Below are positions 22,842 through 29,664 of a stretch of 64,000 nt of DNA, piece by piece. The stretch spans positions 2,294,001-2,358,000 of the forward strand of contig CAVWSB010000011.1 of NCBI GenBank assembly GCA_963757565.1, read 5' to 3'. The notes beneath the pieces are model-generated. The model ran no database searches. It was not told the DNA's origin and worked only from the letters and a program-made list of their open reading frames with translations. The DNA comes from PALSA-894 sp963757565. Its GTDB lineage: Bacteria; Pseudomonadota; Alphaproteobacteria; Rhizobiales; Xanthobacteraceae. Every line of letters begins with the position of its first letter. The stretch's first letter is position 1. The position numbers were made by a program, and so were the translations under genes.

Positions 22842-23921
22842 TTACGCCTCCTCGTCGTCGTCCTCGTCTTCTTTTTCGCCGGCCAGGATCTTCTCGGCGA
22901 TCAGGCCGGAATTCGCCCGGATCGCGACCTCGATCGCGGCCGCCATGTCGGGATTGTTCTTCAGGAAGGCTTTCGCGTTCTCGCGCCCCTGCCCGATGCG
23001 CTGGCTGTCATAAGAGAACCACGAGCCGGATTTCTCCACCACGCCGGCCTTGACGCCGAGATCGATGATCTCGCCCATCTTGGAGATGCCCTCGCCATAC
23101 ATGATGTCGAACTCGACCACCTTGAACGGCGGCGCGAGCTTGTTCTTCACCACCTTCACGCGCGTCTGGTTGCCGATCACCTCCTCGCGCTCCTTGATCG
23201 CGCCAATGCGGCGGATGTCGAGGCGCACCGAGGCGTAGAATTTGAGCGCATGGCCGCCGGTGGTGGTCTCGGGCGAGCCGTACATCACGCCGATCTTCAT
23301 GCGGATCTGGTTGATGAAGATCACCATCGTGTTCGACTTGTTGATGGTGGCGGTGAGCTTACGCAGGGCCTGAGACATGAGCCGCGCCTGCAGGCCGGGC
23401 TGGCTGTCGCCCATCTCGCCTTCGAGTTCGGCGCGCGGCACCAGCGCTGCGACCGAGTCGATCACCAGCACATCGATCGCGCCGGAGCGCACCAGCGTGT
23501 CGGCGATTTCCAGCGCCTGCTCGCCGTGATCGGGCTGCGAGATCAAAAGGTCATCGACCTTCACGCCGAGCTTGCGCGCATAGATCGGATCGAGCGCATG
23601 CTCGGCATCGATGAAGGCGCAGATGCCGCCCTTCTTCTGCGCCTCGGCGAGGCAATGCAGCGCCAGCGTGGTCTTGCCGGAGGATTCCGGACCGTAGATT
23701 TCGACCACGCGCCCGCGCGGCAGTCCGCCGACGCCCAGCCCGATGTCGAGCCCGAGCGAGCCGGTCGAGACCGTGTCGATGTCCATCGACTTGTCGTTCT
23801 TGCCGAGCTTCATGATCGAGCCCTTGCCGAACGCGCGCTCGATCTGCGTCAGCGCGGCATCCAGAGCTTTCGACTTATCCATGGACGAACTTTCGACAAC
23901 ACGCAGGGCGGCAGGGCTCAT
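22842..23921 (-). CDS. recA: Recombinase RecA
   Basis: A 359-residue RecA: homologous recombination and LexA co-protease. Walker A is GPESSGKTTL, Walker B is IDVLVIDSVAAL, and the MAW-type block LRKLTATINKSNTMVIFINQ and loop GSPETTTGGHALKFYAS are intact. The C-terminus is acidic (EKEDEDDDEEA). ATG 23921 (MSPAALRVV) fits related proteins and has GGAG 6 bases upstream; two upstream in-frame ATGs are less likely. A LexA box sits 96 bases upstream. Confidence 0.97.
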   Translation of the reverse strand: MSPAALRVVESSSMDKSKALDAALTQIERAFGKGSIMKLGKNDKSMDIDTVSTGSLGLDIGLGVGGLPRGRVVEIYGPESSGKTTLALHCLAEAQKKGGICAFIDAEHALDPIYARKLGVKVDDLLISQPDHGEQALEIADTLVRSGAIDVLVIDSVAALVPRAELEGEMGDSQPGLQARLMSQALRKLTATINKSNTMVIFINQIRMKIGVMYGSPETTTGGHALKFYASVRLDIRRIGAIKEREEVIGNQTRVKVVKNKLAPPFKVVEFDIMYGEGISKMGEIIDLGVKAGVVEKSGSWFSYDSQRIGQGRENAKAFLKNNPDMAAAIEVAIRANSGLIAEKILAGEKEDEDDDEEA

Positions 23922-24016
23922 GTGATGCTCCATATGGCCTGAGATTTGGGGGGCGGACAAACCGCTCTCCCGGGCCGGCAAAACCGACAAAGGCCACCGT
24001 ACACTATTTGTTCTCC

Positions 24017-24031
24017 GTTCGCAATATGTTC
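24017..24031 (-). promoter_or_regulatory. LexA (SOS) box of recA
   Basis: GTTC-GCAATAT-GTTC is an exact match to the alphaproteobacterial LexA site GTTC-N7-GTTC. It lies 96 bases upstream of the recA start, where LexA would block recA transcription until DNA damage. An extra GTTC at 24010-24013 may extend the site. Confidence 0.9.
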
Positions 24032-24231
24032 TTGGCGCGCCCCCGGTGGTGTCCTAACTTGTTTGGCCAACACCGAACTTACAAATTCCGGGCTGCCAAT
24101 CAGGCCGGGTCTGTCATTGCCATCGGCGGATACTGGAGCTTGGCCGCAGAGGGCGAAGAAGGCGACTAGTGCGGCCGAGTGTCCTAGTTTGTCGGGTCGA
24201 CTGTCCTAATTAGGCCAGTACCGCGCCCCCG

Positions 24232-24292
24232 GGTACTGGCCCCTTTCGATGGTCGCTGGTCCCATTTGAAATGAAGGGTGGTCCCTTTTCAT
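24232..24292. repeat. Diverged 60-base repeat, copy A
   Basis: GGTACTGGCCCCTTTCGATG and the following GGTCGCTGGTCCC, TTTGAAATGAAGGGTGGTCC, TTTTCAT recur with few changes at 25982-26045. A weaker relative is at 25406-25450. The GGTCCC/TTTT phrasing resembles internal end repeats of IS21/IS481-type elements. Identity of the element is inference. Confidence 0.55.
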
Positions 24293-24371
24293 ATGTCCGG
24301 TGCCGGACCGACAATTACCAAGTTTTGTGCGTAGTTTAGCGAATCAGCGAAAGCTGCCGGGAAAAAAGCCA

Positions 24372-24580
24372 ATGGCTACTGCGGCACCACGCTTCGAACC
24401 GTTTCTGCTTCCGCTCTGTCAGAAGTGTGGCGGGCCAATTTTTTGATCCATACCAAGCACGACGCGGCGGACATCGCCCACGTGTTTCGCACCTACCAAT
24501 GCGATGTATGCCGATCACGAGAAACGCTTGAGGGCCGCGAACTCAATCGGGCGAGCCGGACTAGTTTCCAACCTACGTAG
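24372..24580 (+). pseudogene. Small Cys4 zinc-ribbon-like protein, frameshifted
   Basis: ATG 24372 starts MATAAPRFEPFLLPLCQKCGGPI, then hits TGA at 24444 just after a run of six T. Adding one T restores FLIHTKHDAADIAHVF, RTYQCDVCRSRETLEGREL and a stop at 24580 (69 residues). The repaired product has two CxxC pairs (CQKC, CDVC) spaced like a zinc ribbon, a common type of orphan small protein in Bradyrhizobium. Either the gene is broken or a homopolymer was misread. Confidence 0.55.
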
Positions 24581-24646
24581 GGTTCCTAGGGTCACCCGGG
24601 TTGCCGCCCGACGATACCATCTCCCCGAATTATGGACGGGGGGTAG

Positions 24647-24845
24647 ATGGAACCTCTTCGGACTCTGTTGGCCAAAACGGAACAACACATCGCTGCGGCT
24701 CAGGCCAGCATCGAAACTCCGAGGCCTCATCAGCGATGTTGAGCGCGACGGCGGGGACGCCATGGTTGCCCGCCAGACCTTGCGGACGCGTTCACCGGAT
24801 CGAATGCGATGGGTGGGCCTACGTGGCGCACGTGTGGTCGATTGA
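24647..24845 (+). pseudogene. Small coiled-coil-type orphan gene, frameshifted
   Basis: ATG 24647 reads MEPLRTLLAKTEQHIAAAQA then SIE. One extra base near 24717 shifts it; the next frame continues LRGLISDVERDGGDAMVARQ and TLRT, ending at 24845. Repaired length is about 65 residues. The HIA-x-Q, LI-E-ERDG-D-A-A pattern is a familiar small helical protein of Bradyrhizobiaceae with no known role. The tail after TLRT is not recognisable, so the gene may be decaying. Confidence 0.4.
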
Positions 24846-24864
24846 CGAACTGACGCCGAGCTCG

Positions 24865-25257
24865 CTACGCAACCAATTGATCCGATTGTGACCGCAGCGG
24901 ATCGACGCCGCGCCTTCCGAGTGACTGAAGGTGGACAGCAGTAACTCCAAGCGCGGTCCGCAGCCCTCTTGATAGGTAAGCTTCGCTGACGCCAAGCTCT
25001 ATGGCCATCTGCTGAAGTGACACGGCTGGATCGGCCAGCAAGAGCCGCGTTGCGCGGCATATCGTTGGATCCAGTCTGCACCGATAGGTGAGCCGGGCAA
25101 CCAAGGACCGCCTCTCGATCTCTGCTCGCTCCGCAGCCGGGACTTCGACCGCCGAGCTTTCACCTCTCGTCGAGACGCGCGCCTTCGGTGTTTGAATGCC
25201 GCTCGGCGCGTGCCAGCCGTGGTTGACGAACAGGTGGTCGAAGATGCGAAGGGCCAT
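24865..25257 (-). CDS. Small helix-turn-helix protein (AraC-like, hypothetical)
   Basis: A 130-residue protein whose C-terminal half (CRATRLLLADPAVSLQQMAI, ELGVSEAYLSRGLRTALG) looks like the first helix-turn-helix of AraC-type regulators. There is no ligand-binding domain of normal size. ATG 25257 has GGAG 6 bases upstream. It lies inside the accessory stretch, among broken genes and insertion-sequence scars. Moderately sure that it is a real gene, less sure of the class. Confidence 0.5.
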   Translation of the reverse strand: MALRIFDHLFVNHGWHAPSGIQTPKARVSTRGESSAVEVPAAERAEIERRSLVARLTYRCRLDPTICRATRLLLADPAVSLQQMAIELGVSEAYLSRGLRTALGVTAVHLQSLGRRGVDPLRSQSDQLVA

Positions 25258-25494
25258 GACATGCTCCATGCCTTTTGAGGCGACGGGGCACGCTCGGCGC
25301 ATTTCCGGCATTTACCGACCCGATTTACCCACCCGATTTCTGGATGCGTGCGTGAGTGTCCTAAATTCCGAAGCGACTGCTAATTCGGACAGCACGGTCC
25401 TGCCCCGGTGGTCCCCTTCAAGAACCGACGTGGCCCATTTTCGAAAGTTGACGACTGGGAGCGGGTGCGTCAGGCTGCCGCAGGCAGGTCCTTC

Positions 25495-25632
25495 ATGAAC
25501 CTCAGCGACCATCCCTATTTCCCGTATCCGCAAGACGCGTTGACGCGGTTCGGCTTCGCCGTCGGCGACCTGATCACGCTGGGGGTCCTGCTGCTGATAT
25601 TCATTCCGGTCTTGATGGTGTTCTTCAGGTAA
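25495..25632 (+). CDS. Small single-pass membrane protein (hypothetical)
   Basis: A 45-residue ORF starting MNLSDHPYFPYPQDALTRFG, then one strong transmembrane helix (GDLITLGVLLLIFIPVLMVFF) and a terminal Arg. An upstream in-frame start at 25408 would add 29 unconvincing residues. No homologue is recalled. Support comes from composition only. Confidence 0.4.
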   Translation: MNLSDHPYFPYPQDALTRFGFAVGDLITLGVLLLIFIPVLMVFFR

Positions 25633-25697
25633 GAATCCACCACCGTATGGATGCGATTTAACTCACGCTCGGCCCGTTCGTCGGCGTATAATCACCC

Positions 25698-25776
25698 CAT
25701 CACCGGCTCGGCCCTTCCATAGGCGCCGGTTGACTGAGAGACGCTGTAGCGCTCCCGCCTGTACGGGAGACCAGCG
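25698..25776 (+). promoter_or_regulatory. Structured leader with paired Shine-Dalgarno, copy 1
   Basis: Hairpin P1 pairs ACCGGC (25702-25707) with GCCGGT (25725-25730), with an inner GCC/GGC (25711-25713, 25722-25724). Then comes TGACTGAGAG (25731-25740). Hairpin B pairs CTCCCG (25752-25757) with CGGGAG (25764-25769), hiding the ribosome site 7 bases before ATG 25777. A competing hairpin, GAG-a-CGC (25738-25744) with GCG-CTC (25749-25754), uses the same CTC. Four more copies follow at 26063, 26482, 27024 and 28732. I do not recognise it as a known riboswitch. Confidence 0.75.
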
Positions 25777-25956
25777 ATGCCCGAATACCGCATTTATAGA
25801 ATGACCAAGGACGGGAACATTCTCGGCCCGGCCACCATCGTTGAGTGCGCCGAAGAAAACGAGGCTCTCGAGAAAGCACAGCAGGCCGTTGACGGCCATG
25901 ATGTCGAGCTTTGGGACGGAGGCCGGCTCGTATGCCGACTTCCTCGGCGCAAGTAG
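25777..25956 (+). CDS. Small orphan protein, copy A (YRIYRMTxDG type)
   Basis: A 59-residue protein, MPEYRIYRMTKDGNILGPAT followed by IVECAEENEALEKAQQAVDG and HDVELWDGGRLVCRLPRRK. A near-identical paralogue lies at 28809, and the first 115 bases of the two genes are almost the same. The pattern is a known small orphan of Bradyrhizobiaceae with no assigned role; the beta strand-helix-strand layout suggests one small folded domain. Expression should depend on the leader directly upstream. Confidence 0.72.
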   Translation: MPEYRIYRMTKDGNILGPATIVECAEENEALEKAQQAVDGHDVELWDGGRLVCRLPRRK

Positions 25957-25981
25957 ATCCCCCCTTGGGGCCTCGTCATAT

Positions 25982-26045
25982 GGGTACTGGCCCCTATTGA
26001 TGGTCGCCGGCCCCTTTTGAAATGAGGGTGGTCCTTTTTGTTTCA
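25982..26045. repeat. Diverged 60-base repeat, copy B
   Basis: GGGTACTGGCCCCTATTGAT with GGTCGCCGGCCCC, TTTTGAAATGAGGGTGGTCC and TTTTTGTTTCAT repeats the unit at 24232-24292 with few differences. It lies between the first leader-controlled gene and the second leader, so the two copies bracket 1.7 kb of small and broken genes. Confidence 0.55.
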
Positions 26046-26062
26046 TTCGTGCGTTGTAGCCG

Positions 26063-26143
26063 CATCACCGGCTTCGGCTTGTCCGTAGGCGTCGGTGGCT
26101 GAGAGACGCGACCGCGCTCCCGCCTCAGCCAAGGGAGCACCCC
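26063..26143 (+). promoter_or_regulatory. Structured leader with paired Shine-Dalgarno, copy 2
   Basis: P1 pairs CACCG (26066-26070) with CGGTG (26093-26097), followed by GCTGAGAGAC. Hairpin B pairs GCTCCC (26116-26121) with GGGAGC (26133-26138); it ends 5 bases before ATG 26144 and has a different loop from copy 1. The competing hairpin is kept with a changed loop: GAG-a-CGC, loop GACC, GCG-CTC. Base changes that preserve pairing support a real RNA structure. Confidence 0.72.
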
Positions 26144-26413
26144 ATGCCTCGATACTTTTACCACGTCCACGATGGACGTCATGTTCTTGACGATCAAGGC
26201 ATTGAATTACCTGACTTGATGTCCGCGCGCCAAATGGCAATCGTGCATAGCGGCGAGATATTGAAAGACGGAACCGCCAATCCGCTGTGGTCCGGAGAAC
26301 CTTGGCGCATGTGGGTGACGGATGCGCCCAATGGGGGTGGCAGGACGCTCTTCACATTGAGATTTGAAGCAACCGAAGGCGACGGAATGCTTTCTCCGTC
26401 GAGGATACGCTGA
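26144..26413 (+). CDS. DUF6894-like small protein
   Basis: An 89-residue protein starting MPRYFYHVHDGRHVLDDQGI with ELPDLMSARQMAIVHSGEIL next. The MPRYFFHV-DG-D-G-EL-D---A---A pattern is the DUF6894 type common in Bradyrhizobium and Methylobacterium, with no known function. The C-terminus (RTLFTLRFEATEG) forms the closing strand of the family. It is the second gene behind the shared leader. Confidence 0.75.
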   Translation: MPRYFYHVHDGRHVLDDQGIELPDLMSARQMAIVHSGEILKDGTANPLWSGEPWRMWVTDAPNGGGRTLFTLRFEATEGDGMLSPSRIR

Positions 26414-26481
26414 GACTTTCATGGACGCATGCGCTCTCATAAACTCGCGGAACGAACCCGGCCCGTGACAGGTTAACAGTT

Positions 26482-26566
26482 ATCACCGGCTCGGCTCGAT
26501 GCCCCAGGTTCGCCGGATGACTGAGAGACGACGCTGTCGCGCTCCCGCCTGTAAGGGAGAGCAGCG
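26482..26566 (+). promoter_or_regulatory. Structured leader with paired Shine-Dalgarno, copy 3
   Basis: P1 pairs CCGGC (26486-26490) with GCCGG (26512-26516); then GACTGAGAGACG. Hairpin B pairs CTCCC (26542-26546) with GGGAG (26555-26559). The competing hairpin uses a different helix, CGAC with GTCG, still ending in the shared CTC. The 3' part is nearly identical to copies 1 and 5. Confidence 0.72.
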
Positions 26567-26749
26567 ATGCCACTGACTGAATTTAGCCCAACCGATCAGG
26601 TTCAAGAACACCGCCCGCGATGTTCAAAGTGCGGCGCGCCATCCGCGCTCGCGCGCATCACACCCGTCCCGCACGCCGACCACGACAGTCGTGTCTTTCA
26701 GTGCCCGTCCTGCGGCAAGATCGATATGCTTTTGGTTCAGCTTAACTAG
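26567..26749 (+). CDS. Small zinc-ribbon protein
   Basis: A 60-residue protein with two CxxC pairs: RPRCSKCGAPSALARI and RVFQCPSCGKIDMLLVQL. The spacing of about 25 residues between pairs is that of a zinc ribbon. This type recurs as an orphan in Bradyrhizobiaceae; function is unknown. The broken gene at 24372 seems to be of the same broad class. ATG 26567 follows leader copy 3. Confidence 0.72.
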   Translation: MPLTEFSPTDQVQEHRPRCSKCGAPSALARITPVPHADHDSRVFQCPSCGKIDMLLVQLN

Positions 26750-27023
26750 CCCGCCCACGTCGGCGGCTTTTGCCCACCCAGGCTGGTGGGTAATGCAAAA
26801 AGACCCGGCACCCTCTCGAGGACCGAGCCTTTCCCGCCAATTGCAGCAACGTAGCACGGGCACTGCAGAGTTCCGCGCACCAGCAGCCACAGCTGACTTT
26901 GTATCAAGTCGCGACAACAAGGGTCGTTCCGGCGCATCTCGAATGCGGATGGCTGGAGACAAAAAATAGACGCGCACTGTCTTTTCACACTCGACTTCTA
27001 TGTCCGCGACCGTACATTAACTC
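26750..27023. other. No gene seen between small-gene cassettes
   Basis: This stretch has short ORFs on both strands but none with a plausible start, family pattern or composition. Near its right end TACATTA (27013-27019) resembles a -10 element, with TCGACT 16 bases earlier as a possible -35. Together they would start the RNA close to leader copy 4. Confidence 0.35.
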
Positions 27024-27107
27024 CATCACTGGCTCGGCCCTTCCCGAGGCGCCGGTGGCTGAGAGACTGGTTGTGCTCCCGCCCCGCAGGCGACAAGGAG
27101 CCCGCCC
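27024..27107 (+). promoter_or_regulatory. Structured leader with paired Shine-Dalgarno, copy 4
   Basis: P1 pairs CACTGGC (27027-27033) with GCCGGTG (27051-27057); one T-G wobble replaces a C-G of copy 1. GCTGAGAGAC follows. Hairpin B pairs GCTCC (27075-27079) with GGAGC (27097-27101) and gains an inner helix CGCC/GGCG (27080-27083, 27089-27092). The competing hairpin is weaker here than in the other copies. ATG 27108 is 6 bases after hairpin B. Confidence 0.72.
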
Positions 27108-27323
27108 ATGCAGCGTCTCGCCCAATCTGTATTCGAACCTGAAGACATCCATGCCATGGCAACGGCATTCGAGTTGGCGTGCGCAGATCTTCATATTTTC
27201 CCGCGCGACGAACTTGACCGAGATGTTCTCGCGACACGGATCATCGATCTTGCTCGCACCGGCATCATCGATGCTGCGGCTCTGCACATGCGTGTGATGG
27301 CGGAGTCTCTCGTGAACGCCTAG
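27108..27323 (+). CDS. Small orphan helical protein
   Basis: A 71-residue protein: MQRLAQSVFEPEDIHAMATA, FELACADLHIFPRDELDRDV, LATRIIDLARTGIIDAAAL and a short tail. The FEPE-I-AM--AFE-AC--L and RDDLA-RII-LA--G--D pattern is a recurrent small protein in Bradyrhizobium with no assigned role. Helical throughout. Translated behind leader copy 4. Confidence 0.7.
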   Translation: MQRLAQSVFEPEDIHAMATAFELACADLHIFPRDELDRDVLATRIIDLARTGIIDAAALHMRVMAESLVNA

Positions 27324-27405
27324 GTCGCCTCATTTTCCCTTTTAGATGCGCGATGCGACCTCGAGCGAAAAGGCTTGCAAGGTCGTCAACCGTTAAGGAC
27401 CGAGC

Positions 27406-27621
27406 ATGATCCGCGAGAAAATCATCCGACCTTGGACGTCCGAGGACGAGGCGACATTGAGAGCGCTGGCAGTTCGCGGTGCCTCGCGTCGTGCCATGTC
27501 GGTGCGCCTTCGGCGAACGCGGTACGCAATTTATGCCCGTATGAAGAAATTAGGGCTGATGGCGGATGCCACCCCCGAGAACTGCGACCAACCTCAAAGC
27601 GCAGTAAAGGTTCGAGGCTGA
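27406..27621 (+). CDS. Small homeodomain-like helix-turn-helix protein
   Basis: A 71-residue protein with MIREKIIRPWTSEDEATLRA and LAVRGASRRAMSVRLRRTRY, AIYARMKKLGL. The W-s-EDea-L-aLa followed by a second helix-turn-helix resembles SANT/Myb-like or GcrA-type small DNA-binding proteins of rhizobia. AAGGA sits 8 bases before ATG 27406. It has no copy of the leader RNA, unlike its neighbours. Confidence 0.65.
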   Translation: MIREKIIRPWTSEDEATLRALAVRGASRRAMSVRLRRTRYAIYARMKKLGLMADATPENCDQPQSAVKVRG

Positions 27622-27865
27622 TGAACCAAGCTGACCACTCAGGCGTGAAAGCCTCGTTGAAGGGGATTGCAAATCGTGAACCCCACGAAGGTCCGCGTCA
27701 AAGTCGAGTGAGATCCGAGTACCTTGGGCTGGCATTCGTTTGCATGGCTCAAGGAGTTCCCCGACGCGGCCAGCCCCCCGGTCGCGTCGGGGCGCACTAC
27801 TGGTCCGCAATCAACCGAGTGGGAAGGGCTGGCGCCTGTTTGCGTGCCGGCAAAACGGCGGGAAA

Positions 27866-28556
27866 CTAAAGCTGGGCAAGATATGCGCGGATACTGCCGT
27901 AACATTCGCAAGAGTGCCTCGCCAGCGCCTTGTCGTCCAAAATCTCGATCTTGCCCCGTGCGTATTTGATCCATCCGGCGTCCTGCAATTTGCTGGCAGC
28001 GATCGATACCGCGCTGCGCCGCACGCCGAGCATCTGCGAGAGAAACTCCTGCGTGAGCACGATCTCGTCGGAGTTCGATCGCGTCGCGTGACTGCAAAAG
28101 CCAGCGGCACAGTCGCGCTTCCACGGCATGCAGAGCGTGACACGCGGCCGATTGCTGGGCCTGCATCAGGATCACGGATTGGAAACGATTGACGGCTGTG
28201 CGGAGCGCTCCATTGGCGTTGACGGCGTTCAGAAAAGGCCGGCTTCCGATCTGCAACGCCTCCCCCGCGATTTGCACCGTCGCCTGGCCGAACGCGTACA
28301 AGCCGTGCGATCCGATCGACGCACCGACCACGCCCGCGTGTCCCACAATCGCAGTCTCGATCTGCTGTCCCGATCGCATGACGGTGAGCAGGGACACCAT
28401 GCCACTCAGCGGAAAATAGACCCGCGTGATAGCTTTTCCGGCAGGATGCAGAACCGTGCCCTGTACCATCGTGAAGGGCTTGAGGTGAGGGCCGAGCGCA
28501 ATACGATCTTTGGGAGACAGAGAACTCAAAAGGCGATTTGCCAATGCCGTCGTCAT
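27866..28556 (-). pseudogene. Crp/Fnr family regulator, frameshifted
   Basis: The first frame from ATG 28556 (MTTALANRLLSSLSPKDRIA) carries a cyclic-nucleotide-fold sensor domain (HPAGKAITRVYFPLSGMVSL, IVGHAGVVGASIG) down to WLLQSRDAIE. An extra base near 28071-28076 shifts it; the second frame continues SDEIVLTQEFLSQMLGVRR, SAVSIAASKLQDAGWIKY, the winged helix-turn-helix, and ends at 27866. Repaired length is 229 residues, normal for the family. GGGAG precedes the start. Such CRP-like proteins usually answer stress or nutrient signals; the target genes are unknown. Confidence 0.8.
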
Positions 28557-28731
28557 CGCGGTCTCCCGTGCCCTCTCGGAGGGGCTGAGACCGCGACATG
28601 GGAACTGGACGCGCCGAAAAGCGCCTGTTGCGGAGACCTGATAGTCACATAAGAGTTCGAGTCCGCAACGACAATGCGTACCCTGAGTAATAAGCCGCTC
28701 GATTCTTCTGCAAGCAGGCATACATTAGCGT

Positions 28732-28808
28732 CATCACCGGCACAGCCCTTCACTAGGCGCGGGTGACTGAGAGACGCTGTAGCGCTCCCGCCTGTACGGG
28801 AGGTCGCT
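28732..28808 (+). promoter_or_regulatory. Structured leader with paired Shine-Dalgarno, copy 5
   Basis: P1 is shorter here: CACC (28735-28738) with GGTG (28762-28765), plus the inner GCC/GGC. GACTGAGAGACG follows. Hairpin B pairs CTCCCG (28785-28790) with CGGGAG (28797-28802), 6 bases before ATG 28809. The competing hairpin is the same as in copy 1. TACATTA lies just upstream (28721-28727) with TCGATT 16 bases before it, a possible promoter like that of copy 4. Confidence 0.74.
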
Positions 28809-28994
28809 ATGCCCCAATATCGCATTTATAGAATGACCACGGACGGGAACATTCTCGGCCCGGCCACCATCGTTGAGTGCGCCGAAGAAAACGAGGCTCT
28901 TGAGAAAGCCCAGCAGGCGGTTAACGGCCACGATGTCGAACTATGGGATGGCGGCCGACTGGTCTGCCGACTTCCTCGCAGCGCCGGAACGTAA
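28809..28994 (+). CDS. Small orphan protein, copy B (YRIYRMTxDG type)
   Basis: A 61-residue paralogue of the gene at 25777: MPQYRIYRMTTDGNILGPAT, then the same IVECAEENEALEKAQQAV block and HDVELWDGGRLVCRLPRSAG. Differences from copy A are few and mostly at the C-terminus. Gene plus leader appear to have been duplicated together, as the leaders of copies 1 and 5 are also the closest pair over their 3' halves. Confidence 0.72.
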   Translation: MPQYRIYRMTTDGNILGPATIVECAEENEALEKAQQAVNGHDVELWDGGRLVCRLPRSAGT

Positions 28995-29037
28995 TTCCCT
29001 CTCGCCACTTCCCTCCCCTGACGGCGTGGAGGGTCAA

Positions 29038-29202
29038 ATGCCAACGTCAGAGTTCTATCGCACCGAGGCGGATCGCCTGCGTGCCGAAGCCAGCAAGGCC
29101 AAGGGCGAGGACGTGTCGCGCTGGCTCAGGCTCGCCAGTGAATACGATCAACTCGCAGACAGCATGGACGCGACGCGACGGGACGATCCAAAACCGCCCT
29201 GA
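29038..29202 (+). CDS. Small orphan helical protein
   Basis: A 54-residue protein, MPTSEFYRTEADRLRAEASK with AKGEDVSRWLRLASEYDQLA. The FYR-EA-R-R--A and WLRLA-EY--LAD pattern is common in Bradyrhizobiaceae. GGAGGG lies 4 bases before ATG 29038. Role unknown. It is 43 bases after the previous gene and probably cotranscribed with it. Confidence 0.62.
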   Translation: MPTSEFYRTEADRLRAEASKAKGEDVSRWLRLASEYDQLADSMDATRRDDPKPP

Positions 29203-29252
29203 TTGGCGCTGACCTGAGTGGCGCCTTTTGAAGCGACGTGGCACAAAAGCCC

Positions 29253-29465
29253 ATGAGCGATGGCGCGCCCAGCCTGCGAAGCCGCATCAAGAGCGATCTG
29301 ATTGCCCTCGTATCCATGGGCTTCATGGCGGGCGTATTCGTGATGACGGCGATCGTTTATCTCATCCGAGGTGACATGCTCGGATGGATTTACGCCGTGG
29401 CTGCAGTGATGGTGGCCGGTGGGGCGGTCTTTGTCGGCCGCCGGGTGTTATCGCGCATACCGTAG
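29253..29465 (+). CDS. Small two-helix membrane protein (hypothetical)
   Basis: A 70-residue protein with two transmembrane helices: LIALVSMGFMAGVFVMTAIV and GWIYAVAAVMVAGGAVFVG. An in-frame GTG at 29238 would add five residues. No family is recognised. It closes the run of small plus-strand genes. Confidence 0.5.
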   Translation: MSDGAPSLRSRIKSDLIALVSMGFMAGVFVMTAIVYLIRGDMLGWIYAVAAVMVAGGAVFVGRRVLSRIP

Positions 29466-29664
29466 GCTTGTGTCTGCCCCCGCTCCACCCCGCGCCCCCG
29501 GCAAGGCGATCCCCAGCCGGCGGCAAATTCCCGGCGCTCGGCGCCCCATGAGCAAATTCGGCATGTTGCAGTCGCGAAGAATCTTATCGAAGCGTCAACC
29601 ACGGCGGCACGCCTACGGAATTGCCCGAATAAACACGCTCGCCCCAGGCGTGTATGGTCAGCCT

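Larger units (their letters stand above)
23922..24371. other. recA promoter region and probable insertion-sequence end remnant
   Basis: No convincing gene lies in these 450 bases. The left part holds the recA promoter with the LexA box. From 24050 the motif TGTCCTA followed by A/T bases occurs three times (24050, 24180, 24202), then a 61-base unit that recurs at 25982. This looks like an insertion-sequence end or scar, but no transposase is left. Confidence 0.45.

Noticed and set aside
25731..25770. TPP riboswitch suggested by CTGAGAG in the leader
   Set aside because: The TPP aptamer also needs the CTGAT...GG and GCG-AGGGA segments in fixed order. They are absent in all five copies, and the downstream genes are not thiamine genes.
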